NCBI GenBank assembly: GCA_903906425.1
Contig: CAIVKH010000001.1
Location: forward strand, 1-64,000
DNA from: an uncultured bacterium
Lineage (GTDB): Bacteria > Verrucomicrobiota > Kiritimatiellia > CAIVKH01
Direction: 5' to 3'
DNA: 64,000 nucleotides
Positions 33,469-43,126 of this stretch are shown here, in pieces. Made by a program: the position numbers and the translations under genes. The notes below the pieces were generated by a model. It was not told where the DNA came from. It saw only the letters and a list, made by a program, of their open reading frames with translations, and made no database searches. How positions within the stretch are numbered: the stretch's first letter is position 1; each line of letters opens with the position of its first letter.

Positions 33469-35226
33469 TCAGCGCGAAAAACGTTCCCAGAACGGACGCT
33501 GTTTCGGCTTCGTTGATTTCGGATGCGGCGGCGCGCCGGTCATCGTCGGCTCCTGGTCGCGCGAGGCTTTCCGGTGTGCCGTCGGTTTGACGGTTGGATC
33601 GAAGGGCTTCTTCCGGCGAAACTCGCCATGAAACGCCTTCTTCTCAAACGGGCGGCGCGGCTGATCCTGATGTGAAGCCGGGGCCGCAGGTTTCTGTCCC
33701 TCGCGCGGCGCCTCATCGCTTCGGCGCGGCGGACGATCTTCGTGGCGAATTTCGCGATGGAATTCGCGGCGCGGTTGCTCGCGGTGCTGTTCGCGCGGTT
33801 GATCGCCGTGATGCCCGGCCAGCGGAGCCCGCGGCGCTGCTTCGGGCGCCGGACGTTCGCGCGGCGGTTCGGCCCGCGGCGCTTCGTCGCGAGGCGGATG
33901 CGCGGCCGGGCCGCGTTGTTCATCCCGATGCGGGCGGTGGAAAGGCTTCTTGAAATGAGAACGATCCTGTCCGCCGAATCGCGGACGTTCATCCCGGCGT
34001 GGACGTTCATCGCGGGGCGGCCTTTCCTGCCGCTGCTCCTGCGCCGGTCCGCCCTGTTCCCGCGGATGCTCTGCGCGATGGCTTCGCGCCGGAAACTGCG
34101 CGGATCGCGAATCGAAACCTTCGAGGTATCGGCGTTCGATCGGCGCGCGCAGAACCCGCTCGATCTGCCGGACCATGTCCGCATCCTCGCGCGTCACCAG
34201 CGTGAACGCGTCGCCGGATTTCGCGGCGCGGCCGGTGCGGCCGATGCGGTGCGTGTAGTGATCAATCGTATCGGGCATGTCGAAGTTGATGACGTGGGAA
34301 ATTCCCGAAACGTCGATGCCGCGCGCGGCCACGTCGGTCGCGACAAGAATCTGAAACTGCCCGCTGCGGAATCCGTCCATCGCGCGCTTGCGCTGGCTTT
34401 GCGAAAGGTCGCCCTGGATGGAGGAGGCGCGGAAGCCCGCGTTCACGAGCGTATCGCCGAGTTTTTTCGCGCGGTGGCGCGTGCGGGTGAAAATTAGCAC
34501 GGGGCCGGCGTCGGTGCGGCGCAGCAGCTCGACGAGCACCGCCGCCTTGTCTTCCTGTTTGACGGGAAAAATAGAGTGGCTGACGGTTTCGACGGGCGCG
34601 GCGTGGCCGATCTTGATTTCCTTCGGGTCGCGCAAAATTTGCTGTGCGAGCTTGCGGATTTCGGGCGGCATCGTCGCGGAGAAAAGCAGCGTCTGCCGGT
34701 TCGCCGAAACGCGTTTGATGATATTCTTGATGTCGGGCAGGAAGCCCATGTCGAACATTTGGTCGGCTTCGTCGAGCACGAGAATTTCGACGCGGTCGAG
34801 GCGGATCGAGCCCTGCTGCAGATGATCGAGCAAACGGCCCGGACAGGCGACGACGATTTCCGCGCCGCGGCGGATCGCGTCGAATTGCGGCCGGTAGCTC
34901 ACGCCGCCGAAAATCATCGCGGTGTGCAGATGCGTGCCGCGACCGAGTTCGTGAACGACTCCGGTGATCTGTTCGGCGAGTTCGCGCGTCGGCCCGATGA
35001 TGAGCGCGCGGACGTGGCGGCTCGGGCCGGACATGAATTTCTGCAAAATTGGCAGCACGAACGCGGCGGTCTTGCCGGTGCCGGTCTGCGCCACGCCGAC
35101 GACATCGCGGCCTTCGAGCACCGCGGGGATCGCCTCGGCCTGGATGGGCGTCGGCGTTTCGAAGCCGTGCCTCTTCAGGTTCTCGGCGATGGGCTCTGCA
35201 AAATTAAATGATTCAAATGTCGTCAC
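33469..35226 (-). CDS. RhlE-type DEAD-box RNA helicase with long basic tail
   Basis: Residues 1 to about 370 form the helicase core: Q motif FETPTPIQAEAIP, AQTGTGKT, PTRELAEQ, DEAD box VLDEADQMFDMGF, SAT motif and HRIGRTGRAAKSG. The remaining 215 residues are Arg/Pro/Glu/His-rich low complexity (for example RPPRDERPRRDERPRFGGQ), typical of RNA-binding tails. It probably works in ribosome assembly or cold-shock RNA remodelling. I prefer the GTG at 35226, which has GGAG five bases upstream, over the GTG at 35232. Confidence 0.93.
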   Translation of the reverse strand: MTTFESFNFAEPIAENLKRHGFETPTPIQAEAIPAVLEGRDVVGVAQTGTGKTAAFVLPILQKFMSGPSRHVRALIIGPTRELAEQITGVVHELGRGTHLHTAMIFGGVSYRPQFDAIRRGAEIVVACPGRLLDHLQQGSIRLDRVEILVLDEADQMFDMGFLPDIKNIIKRVSANRQTLLFSATMPPEIRKLAQQILRDPKEIKIGHAAPVETVSHSIFPVKQEDKAAVLVELLRRTDAGPVLIFTRTRHRAKKLGDTLVNAGFRASSIQGDLSQSQRKRAMDGFRSGQFQILVATDVAARGIDVSGISHVINFDMPDTIDHYTHRIGRTGRAAKSGDAFTLVTREDADMVRQIERVLRAPIERRYLEGFDSRSAQFPARSHRAEHPREQGGPAQEQRQERPPRDERPRRDERPRFGGQDRSHFKKPFHRPHRDEQRGPAAHPPRDEAPRAEPPRERPAPEAAPRAPLAGHHGDQPREQHREQPRREFHREIRHEDRPPRRSDEAPREGQKPAAPASHQDQPRRPFEKKAFHGEFRRKKPFDPTVKPTAHRKASRDQEPTMTGAPPHPKSTKPKQRPFWERFSR

Positions 35227-35311
35227 AAGCACTCCGATCTATTAGTTCCACCGAACCCTACCACGGCCCGCGCGGGAAAGCAGGCAAATCGCAAACACCC
35301 GAAATCATGGT

Positions 35312-35358
35312 TTCCAATCATTGGAAAATGCGGCAGGCTGTTTTTCCAATCATTGGAA
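35312..35358. repeat. Paired 15-bp palindrome, locus 12
   Basis: Perfect copies at 35312-35326 and 35344-35358 (both C), 32 bp apart, in the divergent space between the helicase and the sulfatase. The second copy ends 16 bases before the sulfatase start codon, so it lies in the leader. Confidence 0.95.
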
Positions 35359-35374
35359 CTTTGGGAGATTCGCG

Positions 35375-36862
35375 ATGCGGAAATTTTTCTTCTCGATTTG
35401 TTTTGCAGCAGCCGCGGCGGTCGCGGCGGACAAACCCAACGTGATTTTCATCCTGGCCGATGACATCGGCTATGGGGATGTGGGCTGCTACGGCGCAACC
35501 GCGGTGAAGACGCCGAGCGTGGACCGGTTGGCGAAAAGCGGGCTGCGGTTCACCGACGGGCACGCGCCGTCGGCGACATGTACGCCGACGCGGTATTCGC
35601 TGATGACGGGGGAATATCCGTGGCGCAAAAAGGGGACCGGAATCCTGCCCGGCGATGCGAAGCTGATCATCGATCCGGCGCGCACGACGCTGCCGAAAGT
35701 TTTCAAGCAGGCGGGTTACACGACGGGATGCGTCGGCAAATGGCATCTCGGGCTGGGCGACGGCAACCTCGATTGGAACAAGTTGATCGCACCGGGGCCG
35801 AATCAGGTCGGCTTCGATCATTCGTTTCACATGGCGGCGACGGGCGACCGCGTGCCGTGCGTTTTCATCGAGAACGGGCACGTGGTCGGGCTGTCGCCGG
35901 ACGATCCGATCGAGGTGGATTATCTGAAGAAAGTCGGCGACGACCCGACGGGCAAGGAACATCCGGAGCTGCTGAAGATGGGGCTGACGCACGGGCACGA
36001 TTGCACGATCATCAATGGCATCAGCCGGATTGGCTACATGAAGGGCGGCAAGTCGGCGCGGTGGACGGATGAGAATATCTGCGATGTGTTCACCGGCGAG
36101 GCGCTGAAGTTCATCGAGGCAAACAAAGCCAAACCATTCTTTCTCTATTTCGCCACGCACGACATCCACGTGCCGCGCGTGCCGAATCCGCGCTTCGTCG
36201 GCAAGACGGCGATGGGCCCGCGCGGCGATGCGATCGTTTCGTTCGATGACTCGGTGCGGCGCGTGATGGAGACGCTGGAGAACTGCGGCATCGCATCGAA
36301 CACGATCGTGATTGTTTCGAGCGACAACGGGCCGGTGATCGACGACGGCTATGCGGATGGAGCCAAGGAAAAGCTTGGCGACCACAAACCGGCGGGGCCG
36401 TTCAAGGGCGGGAAATATTCGCTCTACGAAGGCGGCACGCGCGAGCCGTTCATCGTGAGCTGGCCCGGTCACATCAAGCCGGGCGAGTCCGATGCGCTCG
36501 TCTGCCAGATGGATTTCCTCGCGAGCTTCGCGGCGATGCTCGGAGTGAAACTTCCCGAGAACGAAAAGTTCGACAGCCAGAACGTCATGCCCGCGCTGCT
36601 TGGCGAATCGAAGAAGGGCCGCGATGTCCTGATCGAACACACGACGCCGATCGCCATCCGGATGGGGAACTGGAAATACATTCCGTTCCCGAAGGGAGCG
36701 GAACTTTACGACCTCTCGAAGGACCCTGGCGAAACGAACAACATCATCGCCGATCATCCCGACATCGTCGCGAAGTGCGTCGCCGAAATGGCGAAGATCC
36801 GCGACGGCCGCGATGAGGGACTTCCGGTCGGCGCAAAGGGCGCGAAGAAGAAACAAAACTGA
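35375..36862 (+). CDS. Secreted type I sulfatase (arylsulfatase family)
   Basis: The 495-residue enzyme has a signal peptide (MRKFFFSICFAAAAAVAA), then the sulfatase fold: VIFILADDIGYGDVGCYG (metal site), and the formylglycine signature CTPTR with C69 as the modified residue, followed by GKWHLGLG, DDSVRRVMETL and SSDNGP. It should cleave sulfate esters from polysaccharides or related compounds; activity needs a formylglycine-generating enzyme, not seen here. The start at 35375 follows GGGAG; the ORF-track start lies in the repeat. It fits the fucosidase/rhamnosidase content of the window. Confidence 0.94.
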   Translation: MRKFFFSICFAAAAAVAADKPNVIFILADDIGYGDVGCYGATAVKTPSVDRLAKSGLRFTDGHAPSATCTPTRYSLMTGEYPWRKKGTGILPGDAKLIIDPARTTLPKVFKQAGYTTGCVGKWHLGLGDGNLDWNKLIAPGPNQVGFDHSFHMAATGDRVPCVFIENGHVVGLSPDDPIEVDYLKKVGDDPTGKEHPELLKMGLTHGHDCTIINGISRIGYMKGGKSARWTDENICDVFTGEALKFIEANKAKPFFLYFATHDIHVPRVPNPRFVGKTAMGPRGDAIVSFDDSVRRVMETLENCGIASNTIVIVSSDNGPVIDDGYADGAKEKLGDHKPAGPFKGGKYSLYEGGTREPFIVSWPGHIKPGESDALVCQMDFLASFAAMLGVKLPENEKFDSQNVMPALLGESKKGRDVLIEHTTPIAIRMGNWKYIPFPKGAELYDLSKDPGETNNIIADHPDIVAKCVAEMAKIRDGRDEGLPVGAKGAKKKQN

Positions 36863-36876
36863 GCGGCTGCGAAATT

Positions 36877-36924
36877 TTCCAATCATTGGAAATTTGCGGC
36901 CCCGGTCTTTTCCAACGATTGGAA
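36877..36924. repeat. Paired 15-bp palindrome, locus 13
   Basis: A perfect copy (36877-36891, C) and a variant TTCCAACGATTGGAA (36910-36924), 33 bp apart, between the tandem sulfatase and FHA genes. Confidence 0.93.
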
Positions 36925-37007
36925 GTTTGCGGCATCGGCGCCGGAGGCGGGGCCCGCGCAACTCGGTCTTCCATCTGGACGGCGTTTGAACTAAAAACCC
37001 GCGCGAC

Positions 37008-38567
37008 ATGTACCGGCTGATTTTCTTGAACGGAAAAATGAAGGGCCGCCGCCTGGCGGTGCGCGAAGGATCCATTGTGATCGGTCGCGACCCGGCGTGT
37101 CACGTGGCGCTGGAGGACGACGAGTCGGTCGCGCCGCGGCATGCGTCCATCGAGGAGCGGGGCGGGTCGCATTTTCTTTGCGCCTTCGATGCGGCCCATG
37201 CGCTGCAGGTGAACGGCCGGCCGGTGGTCGAGGCGGTGCTGAAGAATGGCGACAAGATTGATGTCGGCCGCACGCAGCTTGAGTTTCATCTCATTTACGA
37301 CCAGTCGCCGGTGGGCGAGAAACGCAGCATCAGCGGGCTGCAGGTTCTGACGCTGCTGGTGATCGCGGGCATCGTGGCGGCGGAGATTTATTTCGTCGTG
37401 GTCGCGCCGATGCGGCAGAAGACGCCGAAGCTCGATGCCGCCTCGCTGGCGGCGGTGCGGAAGGCGGCGCTGGCGAAGAAACAGCAGTCGAACGCCGTGC
37501 CGGTGGTGGTGACCGCGACCAACAACCCGGAGATGGCCCAGGCGCGCGCGATGATCGATGCGATGATTGCGGCGAGCAACTCGGTTCCGACGGCCGTTTT
37601 CACGTCGCCGATTCCTGCGACCGCGATCTCTCCGCCGCCGCCGTCGCCGGTCGCGCCGCCTTCGCCGACAGTGCCGGTCATCGTCCCGCCGAGCAACGAT
37701 GTGGCGCGCCAGAACGCGCTGGTGGAAACTTCCGCGCCGCCGCGCGCCGTGACGCCGACGCCGGTCGAGCCGGCCGAGGATCCGGTGGTCGCCGAGGCAA
37801 AGCAGATGCTGCAGGCCGCGCTTGCGCGCGCCGCGGCGGGCGACCTGCCGCAGGCCGATACGGCGCTAGATCGCATCCAATTCATGGCGCCCGATTTTCT
37901 TCCCGCCTACACCGAGCGCGCGAAAATTCTTGAAAAGCTCGGGCGGTATCGCGACGCGGCGGCGCAGTGGAAGGAAGTCGAGAAGCGCGCCGCGGGCACG
38001 CCGCAGGCCTCCGCGGCAAAGAGCGAACAGGAGCGGATGGCGGCGCTCGAAACGGCGGCGAAGAACTCCGCGGTCGCCGCGGCAAAAGCCGCCGCGGTTG
38101 CGGCCGCCAGCAGGCCGCTGCGGATTCTTTCGATCGAGCGGGAGCGGTTCCAGTCCACGCGCGATTACGACGAAATGCGGGTGCTGCGGATCAACCTGCT
38201 GCAGAATTCCGGCGAGGCCATCAACCCCGCGGACGTCGGCGTCATGGTTTATTTCTTCGACCGCAACATCGACAACGACAAGATTGCGCTGACCCGCGCG
38301 GTCGTTCCCGAAAAAGTGCTGCGTCTGGACGGCCGCTGGCCGCCGGGCGAGTCCAAGTCGGTCACCGCGACCTACGTCGTGCCGCAAAATTTCCGCAACG
38401 AGGAGCTTCGCCTGCAGGGCCAGCACTGCGTTTATGCCGGCCACCGCGTCCAGCTTTTCTACAAGGGCAAGCTCGTTGACGAGGACGCCAGCCCCGCCGA
38501 ACTGCTCAACGCGCCGCTGGTCAAACCCGTGACGAAGACGGATGCGGATGCGCCGGTGGGCCGCTGA
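37008..38567 (+). CDS. Membrane-anchored FHA domain protein
   Basis: Residues 1 to about 100 form a forkhead-associated domain (GSIVIGRDPACHVALEDD, APRHASIEERGG, ALQVNG), which binds phosphothreonine. A transmembrane helix follows near residue 110-128 (VLTLLVIAGIVAAEIYFVV), then an Ala/Pro-rich linker, a helical repeat-like part (residues 265-345) and a C-terminal beta domain (LRILSIERERFQST...MVYFFDRNI). The FHA domain suggests partnership with a Hanks-type kinase such as the one at 24825; this is inference. The C-terminal domain is unknown to me. Confidence 0.85.
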   Translation: MYRLIFLNGKMKGRRLAVREGSIVIGRDPACHVALEDDESVAPRHASIEERGGSHFLCAFDAAHALQVNGRPVVEAVLKNGDKIDVGRTQLEFHLIYDQSPVGEKRSISGLQVLTLLVIAGIVAAEIYFVVVAPMRQKTPKLDAASLAAVRKAALAKKQQSNAVPVVVTATNNPEMAQARAMIDAMIAASNSVPTAVFTSPIPATAISPPPPSPVAPPSPTVPVIVPPSNDVARQNALVETSAPPRAVTPTPVEPAEDPVVAEAKQMLQAALARAAAGDLPQADTALDRIQFMAPDFLPAYTERAKILEKLGRYRDAAAQWKEVEKRAAGTPQASAAKSEQERMAALETAAKNSAVAAAKAAAVAAASRPLRILSIERERFQSTRDYDEMRVLRINLLQNSGEAINPADVGVMVYFFDRNIDNDKIALTRAVVPEKVLRLDGRWPPGESKSVTATYVVPQNFRNEELRLQGQHCVYAGHRVQLFYKGKLVDEDASPAELLNAPLVKPVTKTDADAPVGR

Positions 38568-38607
38568 TCCGGCGCGACGCCGCAGCCAGCGCGGCGACCG
38601 CGAAGTC

Positions 38608-38654
38608 TTCCAATGATTGGAAATTTGCGCGGCCGGTTTTTCCAATCATTGGAA
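38608..38654. repeat. Paired 15-bp palindrome, locus 14
   Basis: Perfect copies at 38608-38622 (G) and 38640-38654 (C), 32 bp apart, between the convergent FHA and RND genes. Confidence 0.95.
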
Positions 38655-38666
38655 ATGACCGGAGCG

Positions 38667-41600
38667 TCATTCCAGGTCGGTGCGCTTTTTGAAGAAGCGA
38701 TCCTGGATTTTTTCCATGTAGAGATAAATGCCGGGCGTGACGAACAGCGTGATGAGCTGGGCGAAAACCATGCCGCCGACGACGACGAGGCCGAGGGGTT
38801 TGCGGCTGGAGGCGTCGGCACCGTAGCCGAGGGCGATGGGCATGGTGCCGAGGATCGCGCACATGCCGGTCATCAGAATCGGGCGGAAGCGGACGCAGCA
38901 GGCGTCGTGAATCGCGTCGTAGCTGCTCATGCCCTCGGCCTTTCGTTGCAGGGCGAAGTCCACCATCAGAATTCCGTTTTTCGTGATGAGGCCGATGAGC
39001 ACGAAGATGCCGATATAGGCGTAGAGCGAAAGCTGGCTCTGGAAGGCGAAGAGCGTCAGGAAGCCGCCGAAGACCGCGACGGGCAGTGTGGTCAGAATCG
39101 TGAAGGGGTGAATGTAGCTTTCGTAGAGGATGCCGAGGACGATGTATTTCAGGAAGATCGCGATGAGCAGTAGCACGCCGAGGCTCGCGATGGATTTTTG
39201 GAATTCGAGCGCGTCGCCGACGAATTTTCCCTCGACGCCGGGCGGCAGAATCTTCGCGGCCTTTTCCTCGATGGCCTTGGTCATGTAGCCGAGCGGAACG
39301 CCGGGGAACATGCTGAAGGAGATCGTCGCGGATTCGTGCTGCTGCGCGTGCGGGACGTTTTGCGGGCTGGCTTCCTCGGTCCATTTCACGAGCGATTTGA
39401 GCGGCACGAGGCCTCCGGTGGCGGCCGAACGAAGATAAAGCAGGCCGAGATTTTCCGGGTTGCGCTGGCTCGGCTTTTCGATTTCCGGGATGACCTGGTA
39501 TTGATCCTGGTCGGTCGTGAATTGCGCGACGTAGCCGCCGGCAAAGGCGAGCGCCATCGACTGCTCGATGGACGCGGCGGTGATGCCGAGCGATGACGCA
39601 CGCTCGCGGTCAATCGCGACGTTGAGCCGCGGCATGTTCAGCTTGACGCTGTTCTGGACCGCGTACGGAATGATGCCGCCGATCGTCCGCATTTCCTGTT
39701 CGAGCTTGAGCGCCGAGGAATAGACGGCCTCGCGATCCAGGCCCGTCAGCAGGTAGGCGTAGTCGCTGCCGATGGCGGTGGACTCCGCGCCGGAACTGAT
39801 TTTGAGGACCGGCATCGCGCGCAAGGCACAGAGGCCCTCCGGCAGCGAGGACAGCTGCCCCATGAATTTCTGCGCCAGCAGGTCAATCGGCGGACGCTCC
39901 TTCGGCGACTTCAGCCGGATGAAGACAAATCCGAGGCTCTGATCCGCGCCAGGCTGGAAGCCGGTGACATTGCCAACTTCGACCACGTTCGGATCCTGCC
40001 GCACGATGGCGGCAACCTTCGACTGGAAGTTGCGCATCTGTTCCGTGGACGCGCCCTGCGGCATGATCATCGCGCCCATGATGAAGCTGCTGTCGCCCGG
40101 CGGAAGGAATGTTTTCGGGAGGACAAAATAGAGCACGCCGGTGCCGAGGATGCAGACGATCCAGAGCAGCACCGCCATCCATTTGTGGTGGAGCTGCCAG
40201 TGCAGCGCCTTGCTGTAGGAGCGCACCATCGCCGCGATGGAATTCGTGATCCACCGCTGCACGCGGTTGGGCGCTTTTTCGTGGCGCAGAATCTGCGCGC
40301 ACATCATCGGTGAGAGCGTCAGCGCCAGGAAAGTCGAGACGATGACCGCGTAGATGACGGTCATCGCGAACTCGCTCAGGTTGCGGCCGACGGCGCCGGA
40401 CATGAACACCAGCGGCATGAACACGATGATCAGCGCGGCGCTGGTGGAAATGACGGTGAAGGAAATTTCCTTCATGCTTTGCAGCGCCGCCGGGATCGGC
40501 TTCTTGCCTTCCTCCAGATGCCGGACGGTGTTTTCCAAAACGACGATCGCGTCATCCACGAGGAAGCCGACGGCGAGGATGATGCCCATGAGCGAAAGCG
40601 TATCGAGGTTGAACTTCGACGGCAGCATGATGACCAGCGTGCCGAGCAGCGAAATCGGCAGCACGATGCTCGGCACGACGGTTTCGCGGACCCGGCCGAG
40701 GAAAAGGAAGATCACCAGTATGACGAGCACCAGCGCGATGCAGACGGTCACCTGGACATCGTGCAGCGATTCGCGAATTGGCACGCCGCCGTTGAACAAT
40801 TTCTCCAGCGTGATCGAGCCGGGCAGTTCCCGCTTGGCCATTTCCAGCGTGTCTGCGATCCGGTCCGCCACCTGCACCGTGTTCGCGCCGCTGACGCGCG
40901 AAACCGCCATGACCACGCACTTGTTTCGCTCGGGCTTTCCCGGCTCGTTGAAGCGGATGTCCACCAGATCATTCGCGACGCTGTCCACGCACTTCGCCAC
41001 GTCCTTGAGCCGCACCGGCGCGTTGTTCCGGTAGGCGATGATCAGCTCGCCGTATTCGCGTGCCGTGCGCAACTGCCCCTGCGGCTCGATCGAATACGTG
41101 CGCATCGCGCCGTTCAAGCTGCCGCCGGGAATATTCGCCGTCCCGGTCTGCAGCGCCACCGCGAGCTCGTCCACGCCGATTTGATATGAAGTCAGCTCCT
41201 CCGGCGTGAACTGCACGCGCACCGCGCGCTTCGCGCCGAACACCTGCACCTGCGAGACGCCCTCGACCATGCTCAGCTTCCGCGCGATCACGTGGCTGGT
41301 GTAGTCGTAAAGATCGCCGTGCGTCAGCGTGTCCGAATAGACCATCACGTAAAAAATCGGCGAGTCCGACGGATTGAATTTCTTGTACACCGGCGGCGCG
41401 GGCAGGTCCTTCGGCAGGTTGTTTTGCGCCCGCGTGATCGCCGCCTGCACGTCCGGCGCGGCCAAGTCCACGCTCTTGTTCAGGCTGAACGTCAGGTTGA
41501 TCGTCGAGATGCCCTCCTTGTTGTCGGAGAGCATGGATTGCAGGCCGGGAATCTGCGTGAACTCGTTTTCCAGCGGCAGCGCCACCGCGCTGGCCATCGT

Positions 41601-41771
41601 GCCGGGGCTCGCGCCCGGATAAGCGACCGTCACCTGGATGACCGGATAATCCACGGTCGGCAGGCTGTTGACCGGCAGCCGCAAATATGACCACACGCCG
41701 GCCACGACCATCAGGATCGTGATCAGCGTCGTCATGATCGGGCGTCGGATGAATGTTTCTGAAAATATCAC
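38667..41771 (-). CDS. RND efflux transporter, inner-membrane pump (AcrB/MdtB-like)
   Basis: The 1034-residue protein has the standard RND arrangement: FSETFIRRPIMTTLITILMVVAG at the N-terminus, two large periplasmic loops, and the transmembrane core with GIILAVGFLVDDAIVVLENTVRHLEEG, where the paired Asp residues of helix 4 relay protons. The closing TAMP-like region reads CVRFRPILMTGMCAILGTMPIALGYGADA. It pumps drugs or other amphiphiles out by proton antiport. It is the last gene of a tetR-outer membrane-fusion protein-pump operon; a palindrome pair lies between it and the fusion-protein gene. Confidence 0.95.
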   Translation of the reverse strand: MIFSETFIRRPIMTTLITILMVVAGVWSYLRLPVNSLPTVDYPVIQVTVAYPGASPGTMASAVALPLENEFTQIPGLQSMLSDNKEGISTINLTFSLNKSVDLAAPDVQAAITRAQNNLPKDLPAPPVYKKFNPSDSPIFYVMVYSDTLTHGDLYDYTSHVIARKLSMVEGVSQVQVFGAKRAVRVQFTPEELTSYQIGVDELAVALQTGTANIPGGSLNGAMRTYSIEPQGQLRTAREYGELIIAYRNNAPVRLKDVAKCVDSVANDLVDIRFNEPGKPERNKCVVMAVSRVSGANTVQVADRIADTLEMAKRELPGSITLEKLFNGGVPIRESLHDVQVTVCIALVLVILVIFLFLGRVRETVVPSIVLPISLLGTLVIMLPSKFNLDTLSLMGIILAVGFLVDDAIVVLENTVRHLEEGKKPIPAALQSMKEISFTVISTSAALIIVFMPLVFMSGAVGRNLSEFAMTVIYAVIVSTFLALTLSPMMCAQILRHEKAPNRVQRWITNSIAAMVRSYSKALHWQLHHKWMAVLLWIVCILGTGVLYFVLPKTFLPPGDSSFIMGAMIMPQGASTEQMRNFQSKVAAIVRQDPNVVEVGNVTGFQPGADQSLGFVFIRLKSPKERPPIDLLAQKFMGQLSSLPEGLCALRAMPVLKISSGAESTAIGSDYAYLLTGLDREAVYSSALKLEQEMRTIGGIIPYAVQNSVKLNMPRLNVAIDRERASSLGITAASIEQSMALAFAGGYVAQFTTDQDQYQVIPEIEKPSQRNPENLGLLYLRSAATGGLVPLKSLVKWTEEASPQNVPHAQQHESATISFSMFPGVPLGYMTKAIEEKAAKILPPGVEGKFVGDALEFQKSIASLGVLLLIAIFLKYIVLGILYESYIHPFTILTTLPVAVFGGFLTLFAFQSQLSLYAYIGIFVLIGLITKNGILMVDFALQRKAEGMSSYDAIHDACCVRFRPILMTGMCAILGTMPIALGYGADASSRKPLGLVVVGGMVFAQLITLFVTPGIYLYMEKIQDRFFKKRTDLE

Positions 41772-41834
41772 GGCAAATTGTCCTTGGTCATGGGCTCTCG
41801 GCTATCGGCTTTTCCTGTTGGCGATTTCCAAAAC

Positions 41835-41881
41835 TTCCAATGATTGGAAATTTCCGTGGCCGGATTTTCCAATCATTGGAA
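41835..41881. repeat. Paired 15-bp palindrome, locus 15 (inside the efflux operon)
   Basis: Perfect copies at 41835-41849 (G) and 41867-41881 (C), 32 bp apart, in the 117-bp gap between the membrane-fusion and pump genes, which should be cotranscribed. Confidence 0.95.
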
Positions 41882-41888
41882 CTCACGA

Positions 41889-43118
41889 TCATTTTCCTTC
41901 GGGCTTTCCGCCGGTTCCCGCCGCGGCGGATTTTTTCCCCTCGGGCTTCGCCTTCGCGCCAGGCGCGGCGGCAGATTTTTCCGCGGGGGCTGCGGCGGCT
42001 CCCGGCGCGGCGGGCGGCGGCGCTTTCGACAGGTCGGCGACGGCGGCACCCGGATACAACATGAGCTGGCCGAGCACAACGACATCCTCGCCGGCCGCGA
42101 CGCCGGAGACGATCTGCAAGAGGTCGTTGTAGCGCACGCCGGTTTTCACGATGCGCATGTCCGCCTTGCCGTCCTTGATGACGAAAAGATACGCGCCCAT
42201 CTTGCCGAACTGCACCGCGCCCTCCGGCACCATCACCGCGTCGTGAACGACACCGGCGATCACGCGCACATCGAGAAATTGCTGCGCCCAGAGTTTCAAA
42301 TCCTTGTTCGGAACCTCGCCGCGCAGCGCGATCGTTCCGGTCATCCCGTTCACCGCGTTGTCAATGAACGTCACCTTGCCGGTGAAAATGTTCGACGTGC
42401 CGCGCGGCTTGATTTCGATCTGGACCGCGCCCGCCTTGAATGCGTCGCGGACCTGGTCGAGGTACGCCTCCGAGATGGCGAAATCAACATACAGCGGATC
42501 GTAGCTGCGGATGTTCGTCAGCCGCGACGCCCCCGCGCCGACGAGATTGCCGACATCAACGAAACGCTTCGAGCAGATACCGTCCAGCGGCGAGGTGATC
42601 AGGCAGCGGTTCAGATTCAGCTCCGCCGCTTCGAGCGCCGCCTGGTCCGCAGAAAGTTGCGCCGCGGCGGCGGCAACCTTGGTTTTCAGCGTGTCGAAAT
42701 CCTGCTGCGCGATGAGTTTCTTCTCCAGCATCGGCGCGTTGCGCTCCATCGTGATCTTGCTGAGATCGAGATTCGCGTGGTCCGCCTCCACCGCGCTCTG
42801 GATTTGTTTCGCGCGCGCCGCGTAGTCGCTCGGATCAATCAGGAATAGCGGCTGGCCGTTCGTGACGATCGAGCCGTCATCAATAAACGTCCGCAGCAGA
42901 AGGCCGGACACCTGCGGCACGATGTCAATGTTGAGCCGCTCCTTCGTGTTGCCGAACGAATCAATGACCACCGGCGTGTCCATCTTCACCGCCGGCGCGC
43001 CCTGGACCGGTGTCGGCGGGCGCTGCTGCGGCCCGGCCTGTTTTTGCGAGCACGCGCCCAGCATCAACGCGATGCCGGCCGCGACCGCGATCGGAAAAAG
43101 TTCTGTTTTGGTTTTCAT
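41889..43118 (-). CDS. RND efflux membrane-fusion (periplasmic adaptor) lipoprotein
   Basis: The 409-residue protein starts with a lipoprotein signal (AVAAGIALMLGAC) and shows the adaptor order: a barrel-sandwich half (IDIVPQVSGLLLRTFIDDGSIVTNGQPLFLID), a coiled-coil hairpin (residues 110-175), then LITSPLDGICSKRFVDVGNLV and the beta-barrel and membrane-proximal domains. The C-terminus is an Ala/Pro/Lys-rich tail. It links the RND pump to the outer-membrane channel. The ATG at 43118 is chosen from the signal peptide; the longer ORF is a shadow of the upstream gene. Confidence 0.93.
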   Translation of the reverse strand: MKTKTELFPIAVAAGIALMLGACSQKQAGPQQRPPTPVQGAPAVKMDTPVVIDSFGNTKERLNIDIVPQVSGLLLRTFIDDGSIVTNGQPLFLIDPSDYAARAKQIQSAVEADHANLDLSKITMERNAPMLEKKLIAQQDFDTLKTKVAAAAAQLSADQAALEAAELNLNRCLITSPLDGICSKRFVDVGNLVGAGASRLTNIRSYDPLYVDFAISEAYLDQVRDAFKAGAVQIEIKPRGTSNIFTGKVTFIDNAVNGMTGTIALRGEVPNKDLKLWAQQFLDVRVIAGVVHDAVMVPEGAVQFGKMGAYLFVIKDGKADMRIVKTGVRYNDLLQIVSGVAAGEDVVVLGQLMLYPGAAVADLSKAPPPAAPGAAAAPAEKSAAAPGAKAKPEGKKSAAAGTGGKPEGK

Positions 43119-43126
43119 GGGTCTGA